A DNA stretch of 15,711 nucleotides from an uncultured Gammaproteobacteria bacterium (GTDB lineage: Bacteria > Pseudomonadota > Gammaproteobacteria > UBA9214): the NCBI GenBank assembly GCA_905480065.1, contig CAJQOV010000058.1, positions 1 to 15,711 of the forward strand. Direction: 5' to 3'. Below, piece by piece: positions 5,590-14,176 of this stretch; position 1 is the first letter of the stretch, and each line of letters begins with the position of its first letter. The notes below the pieces were generated by a model. It saw only the letters and a list, made by a program, of their open reading frames with translations, was not told the DNA's origin and did no database searches. The translations under genes were made by a program, and so were the position numbers.

Positions 5590-6045
5590 TTATGTCCTGC
5601 GCTTCAGCAAGCCATACAGGGTGAGCAGCAAGGCCACGATGATGGTGACACCGCACAGTTGCAGCATACTGGTCACCAGTACGCTGTCGACCCCACCGGG
5701 TGGCGGGAACTTTTCATTGATGGTCGGCATGAGCGCGGAGGACGCCCCGCTGAATGCCGCCACCACACCGGCTGCACCGTTGCTCCAGGTGCCGATTTGC
5801 AGGGTCGCAAACCACACCTTGAGCAGGATCGGGGAAAGCACGAGTTCCCTGACCAGGAACCCGAAAACGACCATCAGGACACCGTTGGCGGTAAATTCTA
5901 TGTGGGCCATCACGATGCCGCGAAACCACTCCACCGCGGTGGGCGGTATAAACCCGACCAGGCAACCGACGGTGATCTGGAGCACCCCCAGCACCAGGGT
6001 CCAGCGTTTGAGACTTGCCAGTAAACCGTCGTTGTTGTTCACCAT
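5590..6045 (-). CDS. HabA-like four-helix membrane protein
   Basis: This 151-residue integral membrane protein has helices at about 13-33, 50-67, 72-98 and 122-147. The stretch AHIEFTANGVLMVVFGFLV in helix 2 and the W-x-N-G-A-A-G-V-V-A-A-F-S-G loop resemble hydroxylaminobenzene mutase (HabA) and the related styrene-oxide isomerase fold. Those enzymes rearrange small aromatic substrates in the membrane. The match is by pattern only, and other DUF-level families with four helices cannot be excluded. The start at ATG 6045 is favoured by AAGGGA 7 nt upstream and gives a normal family length; the open frame to 6159 reads unlike protein. No aromatic-degradation genes are nearby to support the assignment. 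Confidence 0.5.
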   Translation of the reverse strand: MVNNNDGLLASLKRWTLVLGVLQITVGCLVGFIPPTAVEWFRGIVMAHIEFTANGVLMVVFGFLVRELVLSPILLKVWFATLQIGTWSNGAAGVVAAFSGASSALMPTINEKFPPPGGVDSVLVTSMLQLCGVTIIVALLLTLYGLLKRRT

Positions 6046-6143
6046 ACCCGCTTCCCTTGTCATGCCGGGCAGTTTCCCGGATCCGACTTCATAGTAGTTG
6101 AAACCAGGAAGATCACCAGGGTCGGGCTCGATTGATTCGCCAT

Positions 6144-6159
6144 TTGCCTGTCCAGGCAA
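6144..6159. promoter_or_regulatory. 16-bp palindrome upstream of the HabA-like gene
   Basis: TTGCCTG-tc-CAGGCAA is a perfect 7-bp inverted repeat about 100 nt before the HabA-like start codon. The size and symmetry would suit a dimeric repressor operator. No adjacent regulator gene or matching second site was found, so this is only a candidate. Confidence 0.25.
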
Positions 6160-6176
6160 TCGCTTCTGAACCTGTT

Positions 6177-6233
6177 AAATAAAAAATAAAGGGGTCGGTG
6201 TCATTTATTAAATGACACCGACCCCTTTATTTT
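6177..6233 (-). terminator. probable intrinsic terminator of tldD built from the repeat
   Basis: Reading on the minus strand after tldD, the 25-bp stem of copy 3 is followed by TTATTTA, continuing the T-rich end of its arm. A very stable hairpin followed by a U-rich tail is the form of a rho-independent terminator. It begins about 20 nt after the tldD stop codon. Confidence 0.55.
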
Positions 6234-6252
6234 CCCTTTATTTCCTTTATTC
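6183..6252. repeat. palindromic element, copy 3 (1-nt loop) with three edge units
   Basis: Perfect 25-bp arms lie at 6183-6207 and 6209-6233 around one T. On the tldD side the minus strand reads GAATAAAGG, AAATAAAGGG, AAAATAAAGGGG, that is three successive versions of the arm edge, the last being the arm itself. The first unit touches the tldD stop codon TGA at 6253-6255 with no base between. The core is identical to copies 1 and 2. Confidence 0.9.
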
Positions 6253-7698
6253 TCAGGCGCTGGTGCCGCCGACGGTGAGTTCGTCGATAAGCATGGTGGG
6301 CTGACCGACGCCGACCGGGACGCTCTGCCCTTCCTTGCCGCAGGTGCCGACACCGGGGTCGAGTTGCAGGTCGTTGCCAAGCATGGATACACGCTTGAGT
6401 ACATCGGGGCCATTACCGATCAGGGTGGCACCCTTGACCGGGCGGGTGATCTGGCCGTTTTCGATGAGGTAGGCCTCGCTCGCGCTGAACACGAACTTGC
6501 CGGAGGTAATATCCACCTGGCCGCCGCCGAAGTTGACGGCGTAGAGGCCCTTCTTCACGGAACGGATGATCTCCTGCGGATCACTCTGCCCGGCCAGCAT
6601 GTAGGTGTTGGTCATGCGTGGCATCGGCAGGTGGGCGTAGGATTCGCGCCGGCCGTTGCCGGTAGCTGCAACCCCCATCAACCCGGCATTCATGCGGTCC
6701 TGCATATAGCCCTTGAGGATGCCATTCTCGATCAGCACGGTATTCTGTGCCGGCGTGCCCTCGTCATCGATATTGAGCGAACCGCGCCGGCCGCTGAGGG
6801 TACCGTCATCCACCACGGTGCACAGTTTCGAGGCGACCTGCTGGCCAACGCGCCCGGCAAACGCCGAGGTACCCTTGCGGTTAAAGTCGCCTTCCAGTCC
6901 ATGACCGATGGCCTCGTGTAACAGGATGCCGGGCCAGCCCGGTCCCAGCACCACCGGCATGCCGCCGGCCGGTGCATCCACGGCTTCGAGATTGACCAGC
7001 GCCTGGCGCACGGCCTCACGCGCATAGCCCAGCCCGCGCTCGTCCTCGACAAAGAAATGGTAATCGGTGCGCCCGCCGCCACCGGCACTGCCCTGCTCGC
7101 GGCGGCCATTGTGTTCCACAATCGCGGTGACGTTGCAACGTACCAGCGGGCGCACGTCGGCCGCGAGTGTGCCGTCGCTGACCGCAACCAGCACCACTTC
7201 ATGTACACCCGCGATGCTGACCACGACTTCCTTCACGCGCGGGTCCTGCCGGCGAGCCTCGGCATCGAGTGAACGCAACAGGGAAATCTTGTCGTCCGCA
7301 CTCATGCGGTCGAGCGGATCGATGGCCGGATACAATGCGTGCGGGTGCCTGGTGTGCCAGGCCTGCAGCTTGCCGCCGGTGCCGTGCGTGGCAATGGCAC
7401 GTGCCGCGCCGGAGGCATGCAACAGCGCCGGCATGACGATTTCATCGGAATAGGCAAAGCCGGTCTTGTCGCCGGTGATCGCACGCACACCGGCACCCTG
7501 TTCGATGCTGTGGCTGCCTTCCTTGATGATGCCGTCTTCCAGTGCCCAGGACTCGTAGCGCGTGGACTGGAAATACAGGTCTCCGCCGTCGACGGCGTGG
7601 CCGAGCAACTTGCCGAATACCTGGTGCAGGTCGTTTTCATCCAGACCGGCCGGGGCCAGCAGGCGCTGGCGTGCGATGTCGAGGCTGGACTCAGTCAT
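6253..7698 (-). CDS. tldD: metalloprotease TldD
   Basis: This 481-residue protein, the same length as the E. coli protein, is one half of the TldD/PmbA (TldE) heterodimeric zinc protease. The pair degrades unfolded peptides and is needed for microcin B17 maturation and CcdA turnover. The zinc site H-E-A-I-G-H is at H261, E262 and H266, with C453 in the C-terminal G-T-C-G-K as the expected further ligand. The central block N-R-K-G-T-S-A-F-A-G-R-V-G-Q and the ending P-T-M-L-I-D-E-L-T-V-G-G are typical. I chose ATG 7698 (MTESSLDIARQRLL); the open frame to 7800 is non-homologous. It overlaps the Nit gene by 8 nt, so translational coupling is likely. No pmbA copy is in the window, as is usual. Confidence 0.95.
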   Translation of the reverse strand: MTESSLDIARQRLLAPAGLDENDLHQVFGKLLGHAVDGGDLYFQSTRYESWALEDGIIKEGSHSIEQGAGVRAITGDKTGFAYSDEIVMPALLHASGAARAIATHGTGGKLQAWHTRHPHALYPAIDPLDRMSADDKISLLRSLDAEARRQDPRVKEVVVSIAGVHEVVLVAVSDGTLAADVRPLVRCNVTAIVEHNGRREQGSAGGGGRTDYHFFVEDERGLGYAREAVRQALVNLEAVDAPAGGMPVVLGPGWPGILLHEAIGHGLEGDFNRKGTSAFAGRVGQQVASKLCTVVDDGTLSGRRGSLNIDDEGTPAQNTVLIENGILKGYMQDRMNAGLMGVAATGNGRRESYAHLPMPRMTNTYMLAGQSDPQEIIRSVKKGLYAVNFGGGQVDITSGKFVFSASEAYLIENGQITRPVKGATLIGNGPDVLKRVSMLGNDLQLDPGVGTCGKEGQSVPVGVGQPTMLIDELTVGGTSA

Positions 7699-8518
7699 TG
7701 TTGCGGCACTGCAGGCGGCGGTGCGCAATACTGGGGAAATTTCGCCGTGCACTCTGCAGGCGGCCCAGTTCGATGTCGGCGCACACCACGCCGGGCCCAC
7801 GCGACAGGCTGTTCAGCACCGTCCCCCAGGGATCGACGATCATGCTGTGGCCATAGGTCTCGCGGCCGTTGAGGTGATAACCGCCCTGGTCCGGCGCAAT
7901 GACATAGCAGAGATTTTCGATGGCGCGTGCGCGCACCAGTACTTCCCAGTGTGCGCGCCCGGTAATGGCGGTAAACGCCGAGGGCAGCACCAGCACTTCC
8001 AGGCCGAGATCGAGTTGCTGGCGAAACAGTTCCGGGAAACGCAGGTCATAACACACCGCCACGCCGAGGCGTCCAAACGGGCTGTCGATGACGACAACCT
8101 CGCTGCCCGGTTCGATGGTGTCCGACTCGGTGTACTGTTCGCCGCTGTCGACCAGCGCCACGTCGAACAGGTGAATCTTGTCGTAGCGCGCAACCTGCTC
8201 ACCCAGTTCATTGAACACCAGGCAGGTGGCGCGCACCTTGCCGGGGTCGTTTGCCTTGAGCGGGATGGTGCCGCCGACCAGCCAGATTCCGTGCCGCGCC
8301 GACTGCTCGGACAAAAAAGTCTGAATCGCGCCGCTGCCGGGCTGCTCGCTGGCCTCGACCTTGTCGTGCTCGCTGCGGCCCATCAGGGCGAAGTTTTCCG
8401 GCAATACCACCAGCCGCGCATGCTGGCTGACGGCTTCTTCGATAAGGCGCTCCGCCTCCAGCAAGTTGGCCCCGATGTTCGGACTCGAGGCCATCTGTAT
8501 ACATGCCACTACGCTCAT
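7691..8518 (-). CDS. carbon-nitrogen hydrolase, Nit-type (likely deaminated glutathione amidase)
   Basis: This 275-residue cytosolic enzyme of the nitrilase superfamily has the Glu-Lys-Cys triad: E41 in L-P-E-N-F-A, K114 in Y-D-K-I-H-L-F-D and C156 in A-V-C-Y-D-L-R-F-P-E. The LRFPELFR motif, the H-L-F-D-V segment and the C-terminal W-G-T-V-L block place it with the Nit1/Nit2-like branch. Members of that branch hydrolyse deaminated glutathione or omega-amides as metabolite repair. The position between yhdP and tldD is conserved in many gammaproteobacteria. The ribosome site is weak. A 75-nt gap from yhdP leaves room for an internal promoter. The exact substrate is inferred from the branch. Confidence 0.9.
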   Translation of the reverse strand: MSVVACIQMASSPNIGANLLEAERLIEEAVSQHARLVVLPENFALMGRSEHDKVEASEQPGSGAIQTFLSEQSARHGIWLVGGTIPLKANDPGKVRATCLVFNELGEQVARYDKIHLFDVALVDSGEQYTESDTIEPGSEVVVIDSPFGRLGVAVCYDLRFPELFRQQLDLGLEVLVLPSAFTAITGRAHWEVLVRARAIENLCYVIAPDQGGYHLNGRETYGHSMIVDPWGTVLNSLSRGPGVVCADIELGRLQSARRNFPSIAHRRLQCRNND

Positions 8519-8593
8519 AAAGTCACGCCATGTAGTTACAATTCAAGGGAATTCAGCATACCACAGAATAACCGCTGCGCACCCGGGGCCGGT

Positions 8594-11500
8594 CTACTCG
8601 AACATCTCCTGGTACGGATCCTGTTCCGGCGCTTCCACTATCAGCGGGGTAATCACCGGTTCCGCCCAGGGGCCGGTCACGGTGTACTGCTTGCGTGCCA
8701 TTTCATTCAGACCGAATTTTCCCTCCAGCAACTGCTCGGCCACGAGCATCGCCGCGCCGACCGCCGGGCCACCGGCCAGGGCACCGGCCAGCGGCAGGCT
8801 GGAGTTGAGATATGGCGTCACGGTCACGACCTCGTCATAGTCCTGCGCCTTCAGACCGGTACGGCCGGAAATATCGATCTTCGCCGCCGGGCCATCGACC
8901 ACCAGGTTATCCACCCAGGCATTGCCACTGTCGAGTACGAAATCGCCGGCGATACGGCTGAATCCGAAACCCTTGCCGAACAGGTCGGTAAAATCCAGCA
9001 TCAGCAGGCGTCGCGGCAACTTGCTGAAACTGAGCAACCCCAGTGCGCGCCCGGAAGCGCCAGGCTCGACATCCAGCAACTGCCCGTTCTTGATAAGCAG
9101 GGAAAGTTTACCGTCCATTTTTTCCGGCTTTCCTTCCCAGGGAGCGCCTGGCCAGCTCGCCACCAGGCTGCCGGTCATAGCGCCGTCCTTGATGATCTTT
9201 TCGTAGCCCAGTGCAGCCAGCAAATTGCCCAGCTGGCCACCGGTCACCGACAGATCTACGCGCGAACGTGCGCGATTATCCTGCACGTACCACTCACCGG
9301 ACATACGCAGTTTCAACATGTCCGAGTCGAGCACCAACTGCCGGATATCGAGTCTGCCATCGGGCAGCTTTTCCGCGCTCAGCAACAGGGAACCGAAATC
9401 CACGCCGTCGTAGACGAATTTTTTGGTGTCGACCTGCAGGTCTGGGAAGTCCCCGGGCCGCAAGCTTGTGGCCGGTTTCGGCGCAACCTCCGGCACCCTC
9501 TCCAGCTGCAGGCGGCGCAGGTTCATCGATACGCTATCCAGCCCGCTCGCGGAGTGGGCCAGCTGGATTTCACCGTCGAGCTGCTGCCCTGCTGCCTTGA
9601 TGACCCATACCCGGCCATCTGCATGGATATCCAGGTCGGTGTCACGAATGCGATGACCGAGCAGTTCGAGTTCGCCAACGCGTAGCGACACCTGCACCGG
9701 TATCTCCGTGGTGGCACCTCCGGCACCCAGGTGTGGCTCCCAGTCTTCCAGCCGCAGGTGTTGCAGCTCACCGTTCAACAACAACACGTTGCGGTCCGGC
9801 AACCCGGCAGGCTTCGCACCGAGGGTGATTGTGCCACGCTGCAAACGTGTGCCCTGCGCGCCTTCCTCCAGCAACAGCAACCCGTTCAGCGCAGCCTCGT
9901 AATTCACCAGCAATTCCGGTTCGCGCTGGTTGATGTCATCGATCTGGAAAGACAGCTCACGCTGGCTGCCCGCCGGCTTGCCGAGCGGTGCCGGCAGATC
10001 GATCGCAGTCCCTTCCAGCCGGCTCCATACCTCCACCCCGACATTGGCACGCTGGCCACGCGCCGGTATGCCACGCATCGTTACCAGCACCTGCCACTCG
10101 CTGCCGCCGTGGAAAGCCGCACGCAAGGGATCGTCCTTTGGCAGCATGCGGTCGACCAGGTCCAGTGGCCCGATCAGCTCGACAGACGTGTGGCCCTGGC
10201 TCGGCTCGGTCGATACCCGGGCACGTACCGGCCGATCGAACAGGCGTGCAGTCAACCCGTCACCGAGGATGCCGGTGTCGTTGAAATCGAGCCGGCCCTT
10301 GATGGCGCTGAGCGCAATTTCAGTGTCCCTGATTGCGAGTCCGTTGCCCTGCAGACTGATGCGCCCGGCGACCGAAACCGGCAAATGGTCCTTTTCCAGC
10401 GGCACCTGGATATCGAGGTGCAAGCCGGTCGGCCCGCTGGTGCTGACCTGGTCGACGAAGCCTCCATAGGTATCACCGAGCGGACTGCTGCCGAGCTCTT
10501 CCATCATCACCGGCAGGGCACCGCTAACGTCGCCGCTGATGGAAAGATGCGGATGCACCAGGTCGGAAATCTGCGCATGCACATCCTGCAGTGTTGCACT
10601 GCGGATGCGTCCCTTGCGGCTGCGGATATCCATTTTCCGCCCGGTAAAATCGACCTGTGCATCCAGGTCTTCCACCGGCGACCAGTGTTCCTCGAAGTCC
10701 AGCGTGGCGTCGGTGACCGGCAGGCGCACTTCCAGCTTCCCTTCGCCATGATCGAACGGCAGCTGGTCGAGCCGGCCCTCGATCACCACGCTGCCATCAT
10801 GCACCTGTCCCGCCACCAGGCTGCGATCCAGCCAGCTCACACCGGTCGGCGCCATGATGTGTGCCGGCAGGTAATGGTGTACGTGATTGACCGCTGCACG
10901 CGGTATCGCGACCTGCAGGTTCAGCTGCGGTGCACCCTTCCCGTGCGGCCATTCCAGCCGGAAGTGGGAATCCAGTGCCAGGTGGTCATTGTCCAGATGC
11001 AGGGCAGCACTGCTGAGCACCAGTTGCTCCGCATCACCCTGCCAGCGCAGCTCGCCCTGCAGGTGATCGAAACGCAACGGGGCGCGGAACAGTCGTGAAT
11101 CGGAATAACTGCTGCTGGTACTGTCCAGCACCAGCAGACCCGACTGCGGCGAACCCTCTACACGCCCGCTCAGCCCGGCCAGCGACGGTATCGCACCGGT
11201 TTGCGTGACGCCGAGCCCGTGAAAGTGCGCGCTGAACCGGTCGAGTACCGTCGTCTCCGGCAGTTGCCGCAGCGACACATCGACGTCTTCCAGCACCCCG
11301 GTGGCTTGCAACTCCAGCAGCTGCTTGCGCAGCGCGGTGTCCAGTGGCAGCACGACCAGCAGGCCACGCATTGCTTCCAGCGGCAGCCGCGACGCAAGGG
11401 CGTGCAGGTACGTGTTCTGCTCACGGGTAAGCGCCGCCACCGACAGGTTGGCGATGTTCCATACCTGCCCCTCACCGCTCATGCGAAAACGCTGCAATAC

Positions 11501-12415
11501 CGCCTGCCAGCCATGGGTACGGCGTTGCCAGCCCAGTTGTGTGCGCAACTGGTCCGCGCTCAGCCCCCCGCTGGCCGCGCGCTCCGCCTGTACCGAAAAG
11601 CCGCTTACCTCCAGTTCACTGCTGACCGAAACCAGCCGGCCGGCATCGATTTCTGCCCAGACGCGGATGTCCGCCACCCCCGTCACCGGCTGCGTGTCCG
11701 GCCCCAGCTGCGCCAGCAGCCCGGCCAGCTGCAGGTCCTGGCCACGGACATAAATACGTCCCTGCCAGTCCAGCGGGTGTGGTGCAGTGCCCTGCAGGCG
11801 CGCCTCGATCTCCACGCTACGACCGAAATCATCCGGCAAATGCGCATGGCCGGACAGCACGTGCCGGTCACCCTGGTTGCGCAGCACCAGTGACACGCCG
11901 GAATAATGCCGCGCCCTGTCCGGGTTCTGCAGATCGCGGAACGTGATGCCGGCAGCATGGATGGAGAGCCGCGACATGGCAGTAAAATCCACCGGCGCGG
12001 CTTGCGGGTCGGTCGGTAATTCCTCGACGTACACGCGCCCGTCGATATCGCGCACCAGGGTGAAATCCGTATCGATGATATCCACCCCGGAAAAGCGCAC
12101 TTCCCGCTCCAGCAGGTATGCAGCCAGATCGATACGCACCCAGATCTGGCCGATCTCGAGACGCTGTTCCGGGTATTCCCGGCTGGTGATGCGCACCCCG
12201 ACCAGCTTGAGCACCGGTGACAGACCGCGCCAGGTGACGTGCATGCGGTAAATCGTTACCGTGCGACCGATCGCCTGCGCGGCCAACGCAGCGACATCGT
12301 TCTTGTAGTCGGCCAGCAACGGCACCAGCAGCCGCGCGCTACCCAGCAGCAGTGCGGCCAGCAGTAGCGCGGCAACCAGCAGACGGGACAGAAAATGTGA
12401 CAGGCGGTTCAGCAT
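8594..12415 (-). CDS. yhdP: YhdP family AsmA-like envelope protein
   Basis: This 1273-residue protein, close to E. coli YhdP (1266), has an N-terminal inner-membrane anchor (about 12-32, LLVAALLLAALLLGSARLLV). A very long periplasmic beta-rich region follows, with repeating V-x-I-x-G-R-L-D and L-x-L-x-G-x-L strands that form a hydrophobic groove. The C-terminal part (NAWVDNLVVDGPAAKIDISG, GLKAQDYDEVVTVTPYLNSS) matches the AsmA-like C-terminal domain. With TamB and YdbH, YhdP bridges the periplasm and moves phospholipids to the outer membrane. It starts 39 nt after rng. No strong Shine-Dalgarno sequence is seen. The frame is intact with no internal stop over 3.8 kb. Several long open frames on the opposite strand are shadows of its codon bias. 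Confidence 0.95.
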   Translation of the reverse strand: MLNRLSHFLSRLLVAALLLAALLLGSARLLVPLLADYKNDVAALAAQAIGRTVTIYRMHVTWRGLSPVLKLVGVRITSREYPEQRLEIGQIWVRIDLAAYLLEREVRFSGVDIIDTDFTLVRDIDGRVYVEELPTDPQAAPVDFTAMSRLSIHAAGITFRDLQNPDRARHYSGVSLVLRNQGDRHVLSGHAHLPDDFGRSVEIEARLQGTAPHPLDWQGRIYVRGQDLQLAGLLAQLGPDTQPVTGVADIRVWAEIDAGRLVSVSSELEVSGFSVQAERAASGGLSADQLRTQLGWQRRTHGWQAVLQRFRMSGEGQVWNIANLSVAALTREQNTYLHALASRLPLEAMRGLLVVLPLDTALRKQLLELQATGVLEDVDVSLRQLPETTVLDRFSAHFHGLGVTQTGAIPSLAGLSGRVEGSPQSGLLVLDSTSSSYSDSRLFRAPLRFDHLQGELRWQGDAEQLVLSSAALHLDNDHLALDSHFRLEWPHGKGAPQLNLQVAIPRAAVNHVHHYLPAHIMAPTGVSWLDRSLVAGQVHDGSVVIEGRLDQLPFDHGEGKLEVRLPVTDATLDFEEHWSPVEDLDAQVDFTGRKMDIRSRKGRIRSATLQDVHAQISDLVHPHLSISGDVSGALPVMMEELGSSPLGDTYGGFVDQVSTSGPTGLHLDIQVPLEKDHLPVSVAGRISLQGNGLAIRDTEIALSAIKGRLDFNDTGILGDGLTARLFDRPVRARVSTEPSQGHTSVELIGPLDLVDRMLPKDDPLRAAFHGGSEWQVLVTMRGIPARGQRANVGVEVWSRLEGTAIDLPAPLGKPAGSQRELSFQIDDINQREPELLVNYEAALNGLLLLEEGAQGTRLQRGTITLGAKPAGLPDRNVLLLNGELQHLRLEDWEPHLGAGGATTEIPVQVSLRVGELELLGHRIRDTDLDIHADGRVWVIKAAGQQLDGEIQLAHSASGLDSVSMNLRRLQLERVPEVAPKPATSLRPGDFPDLQVDTKKFVYDGVDFGSLLLSAEKLPDGRLDIRQLVLDSDMLKLRMSGEWYVQDNRARSRVDLSVTGGQLGNLLAALGYEKIIKDGAMTGSLVASWPGAPWEGKPEKMDGKLSLLIKNGQLLDVEPGASGRALGLLSFSKLPRRLLMLDFTDLFGKGFGFSRIAGDFVLDSGNAWVDNLVVDGPAAKIDISGRTGLKAQDYDEVVTVTPYLNSSLPLAGALAGGPAVGAAMLVAEQLLEGKFGLNEMARKQYTVTGPWAEPVITPLIVEAPEQDPYQEMFE

Positions 12416-12454
12416 GTCGCGGCTGCGCTGTACCCGCCGCGGCTGGCACGATCC

Positions 12455-13921
12455 CTACATCGGAACCACATCGTACTGTTCCTGGGTATAGAGGGTCTCC
12501 ACCTGGAACCGGATCGGCTTGCCGATGAACGCTTCCAGCTCGGCCAGACTGGCGGACTCCTCGTCGAGCAACAGGTCCACCACTTCCTGCGAGGCCAGCA
12601 CCAGCAACTGCTCGATATCGAACTGGCGTGCGGCACGCATGATTTCACGAAAAATCTCGTAGCAGGTTGTCTCTGCCGTCTTCAGCGAGGCGCGCCCGTT
12701 GCAGGTCGGACACACTTCGCACAACACGTGTTCCAGGCTTTCAGTGGTGCGCTTGCGCGTCATCTCAACCAGGCCAAGCGCGGAGACCTCGCTGATATGG
12801 GTCTTGGCGTGATCTTTCTCGAGGCATTTTTCCAGCGTGCGCAATACCTGGCGCTTGTGCTCCTGGTCCTGCATGTCGATGAAGTCGATGATGATGATGC
12901 CGCCCAGATTGCGCAGCCGCAGTTGCCGGGCCAGGGTCTGCGCGGCCTCGAGATTGGTCTTGAAAATGGTCTCCTCGAGATTGCGGTGCCCGACATAGCC
13001 ACCGGTATTCACGTCACAGGTGGTCAGCGCCTCGGTCTGGTCGATGATCAGGTAGCCGCCGGACTTGAGTTGCACCTTGCGATCCAGCGCCTTCTGGATT
13101 TCGTCCTCGATACCATAGATATCAAAGATCGGCCGCTCGCCGGGATAATACTCCAGCTGGGTATTCATGCCGGGCATGAAACGGTCACAGAATTCGCGCG
13201 CACGCTGGTAACTCTCGCGCGAGTCGATACGTACCCGCTCGATGCTGTCGTCCAGCATGTCGCGCATCACGCGGATCGTCAGCGGCAGGTCCCCGTACAG
13301 CAGCGTGCCGGGCGTGCTGGACGCGATGCTTGCGCTGATGGATTCCCACAGCTTGCGCAGAAACAACATGTCGGCGCGCAGCGCTTCTGCGCTGGCGCCT
13401 TCCGCCGCGGTACGCGCAATGTAGCCACCGGCCTCGTGTTCCGTCATAAACAGCTGAATGAGATCCCGCAGCCGCACGCGCTCCGCTTCGGTGTCGATTT
13501 TCTGGGAAATGCCTACATTGGCGACATTCGGCATGAATACCAGGTAGCGCGATGGCAGGGTAATCTGCGTAGTCAGGCGCGCGCCCTTGGTACCGAGCGG
13601 GTCCTTGATTACCTGCACACAGATCTCGTCACCTTCGTGCAATAACCGGGTGATGTCGGGCGTGACACGCAGCGCCGGGATGCTCTCGTCAATCGGCAAT
13701 TCGATGTCCGAGGCATGCAGGAACGCCGCACGTTCCAGTCCGACCTCCACAAACGCCGCCTGCATGCCGGGCAACACGCGGCACACACGTCCCTTGTAGA
13801 TATTCCCGACCAGACCGCGCCGTTGTGCGCGCTCGATAAAGATTTCCTGCAGCACCCCGTTCTCGACCAGGGCGACCCGGGTCTCGCGTGGTGTGACATT
13901 GATCAGAATTTCCTCGCTCAT
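12455..13921 (-). CDS. rng: ribonuclease G
   Basis: This 488-residue endoribonuclease matures the 5' end of 16S rRNA and takes part in mRNA decay. An S1 RNA-binding domain (about 38-128) with the family insertion G-N-I-Y-K-G-R-V-x-R-V-L-P-G-M-Q-A-A-F-V-E is followed by the 5'-sensor and the DNase I-like core. With the start at 13921, the catalytic aspartates are D303 (C-D-V-N-T-G) and D346 (I-I-D-F-I-D-M). The zinc-link cysteines are C404 and C407 (C-P-T-C-N-G), the same numbers as in RNase E, which supports this start over the ATG at 13969. AAGGA precedes the ATG by 4 nt, slightly close. The protein lacks the RNase E scaffold tail, so it is RNase G. It probably leads the rng-yhdP-nit-tldD unit. 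Confidence 0.95.
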   Translation of the reverse strand: MSEEILINVTPRETRVALVENGVLQEIFIERAQRRGLVGNIYKGRVCRVLPGMQAAFVEVGLERAAFLHASDIELPIDESIPALRVTPDITRLLHEGDEICVQVIKDPLGTKGARLTTQITLPSRYLVFMPNVANVGISQKIDTEAERVRLRDLIQLFMTEHEAGGYIARTAAEGASAEALRADMLFLRKLWESISASIASSTPGTLLYGDLPLTIRVMRDMLDDSIERVRIDSRESYQRAREFCDRFMPGMNTQLEYYPGERPIFDIYGIEDEIQKALDRKVQLKSGGYLIIDQTEALTTCDVNTGGYVGHRNLEETIFKTNLEAAQTLARQLRLRNLGGIIIIDFIDMQDQEHKRQVLRTLEKCLEKDHAKTHISEVSALGLVEMTRKRTTESLEHVLCEVCPTCNGRASLKTAETTCYEIFREIMRAARQFDIEQLLVLASQEVVDLLLDEESASLAELEAFIGKPIRFQVETLYTQEQYDVVPM

Positions 13922-14176
13922 GCTGTCCTTGCCTGTTGTATCAGTGACGGTAACGTCCGGCTGCTGCATTGCTATCCATTACATGACCTGTTGCTGGCCA
14001 TGTCTGCATACGCGCGATAGCGTTACTTGCGCCCGGCGGCTTGTTGAAAAGCCCGCGGGGAAACCGCACCAGCATTAAAAAATGACTCAAACTGCTCCGT
14101 TAGCTGCGGGTAAACTGCAGCTTTCCGCTATTGCTTGCCGGGTCCCGCTCGCGCCGCAGGCGTTCCCGACAGGCTG

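Noticed and set aside
3009..6252. Possible CRISPR array, because of the repeated palindromes
   Set aside because: Only three copies, hundreds to thousands of bases apart with genes between, and no cas genes.
8519..8593. Internal promoter before the Nit gene (TGGTATGCT on the minus strand)
   Set aside because: The -10 box matches only four of six and has no recognisable -35; too weak to annotate.
7562..9685. Very long plus-strand open frame (707 codons) antisense to tldD, the Nit gene and yhdP
   Set aside because: It crosses three clearly real minus-strand genes and their junctions, has biased low-complexity composition and no family pattern. It is a shadow of high-GC codon usage.
9731..11098. 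Plus-strand open frame of 455 codons inside yhdP
   Set aside because: It is fully antisense to an intact YhdP reading frame, with no ribosome site or recognisable motif.
12728..13645. Plus-strand open frame of 305 codons inside rng
   Set aside because: It is antisense to the catalytic core of RNase G, whose motifs are intact; shadow frame.
13922..14176. Terminator or small RNA in the 255-nt maf-rng gap
   Set aside because: Two weak hairpins (for example AGCTGC/GCAGCT at 14102-14122 and GGCTT/AAGCC further left) and a distant run of six T are present, but none has stem and T-tract together. No promoter is convincing either.
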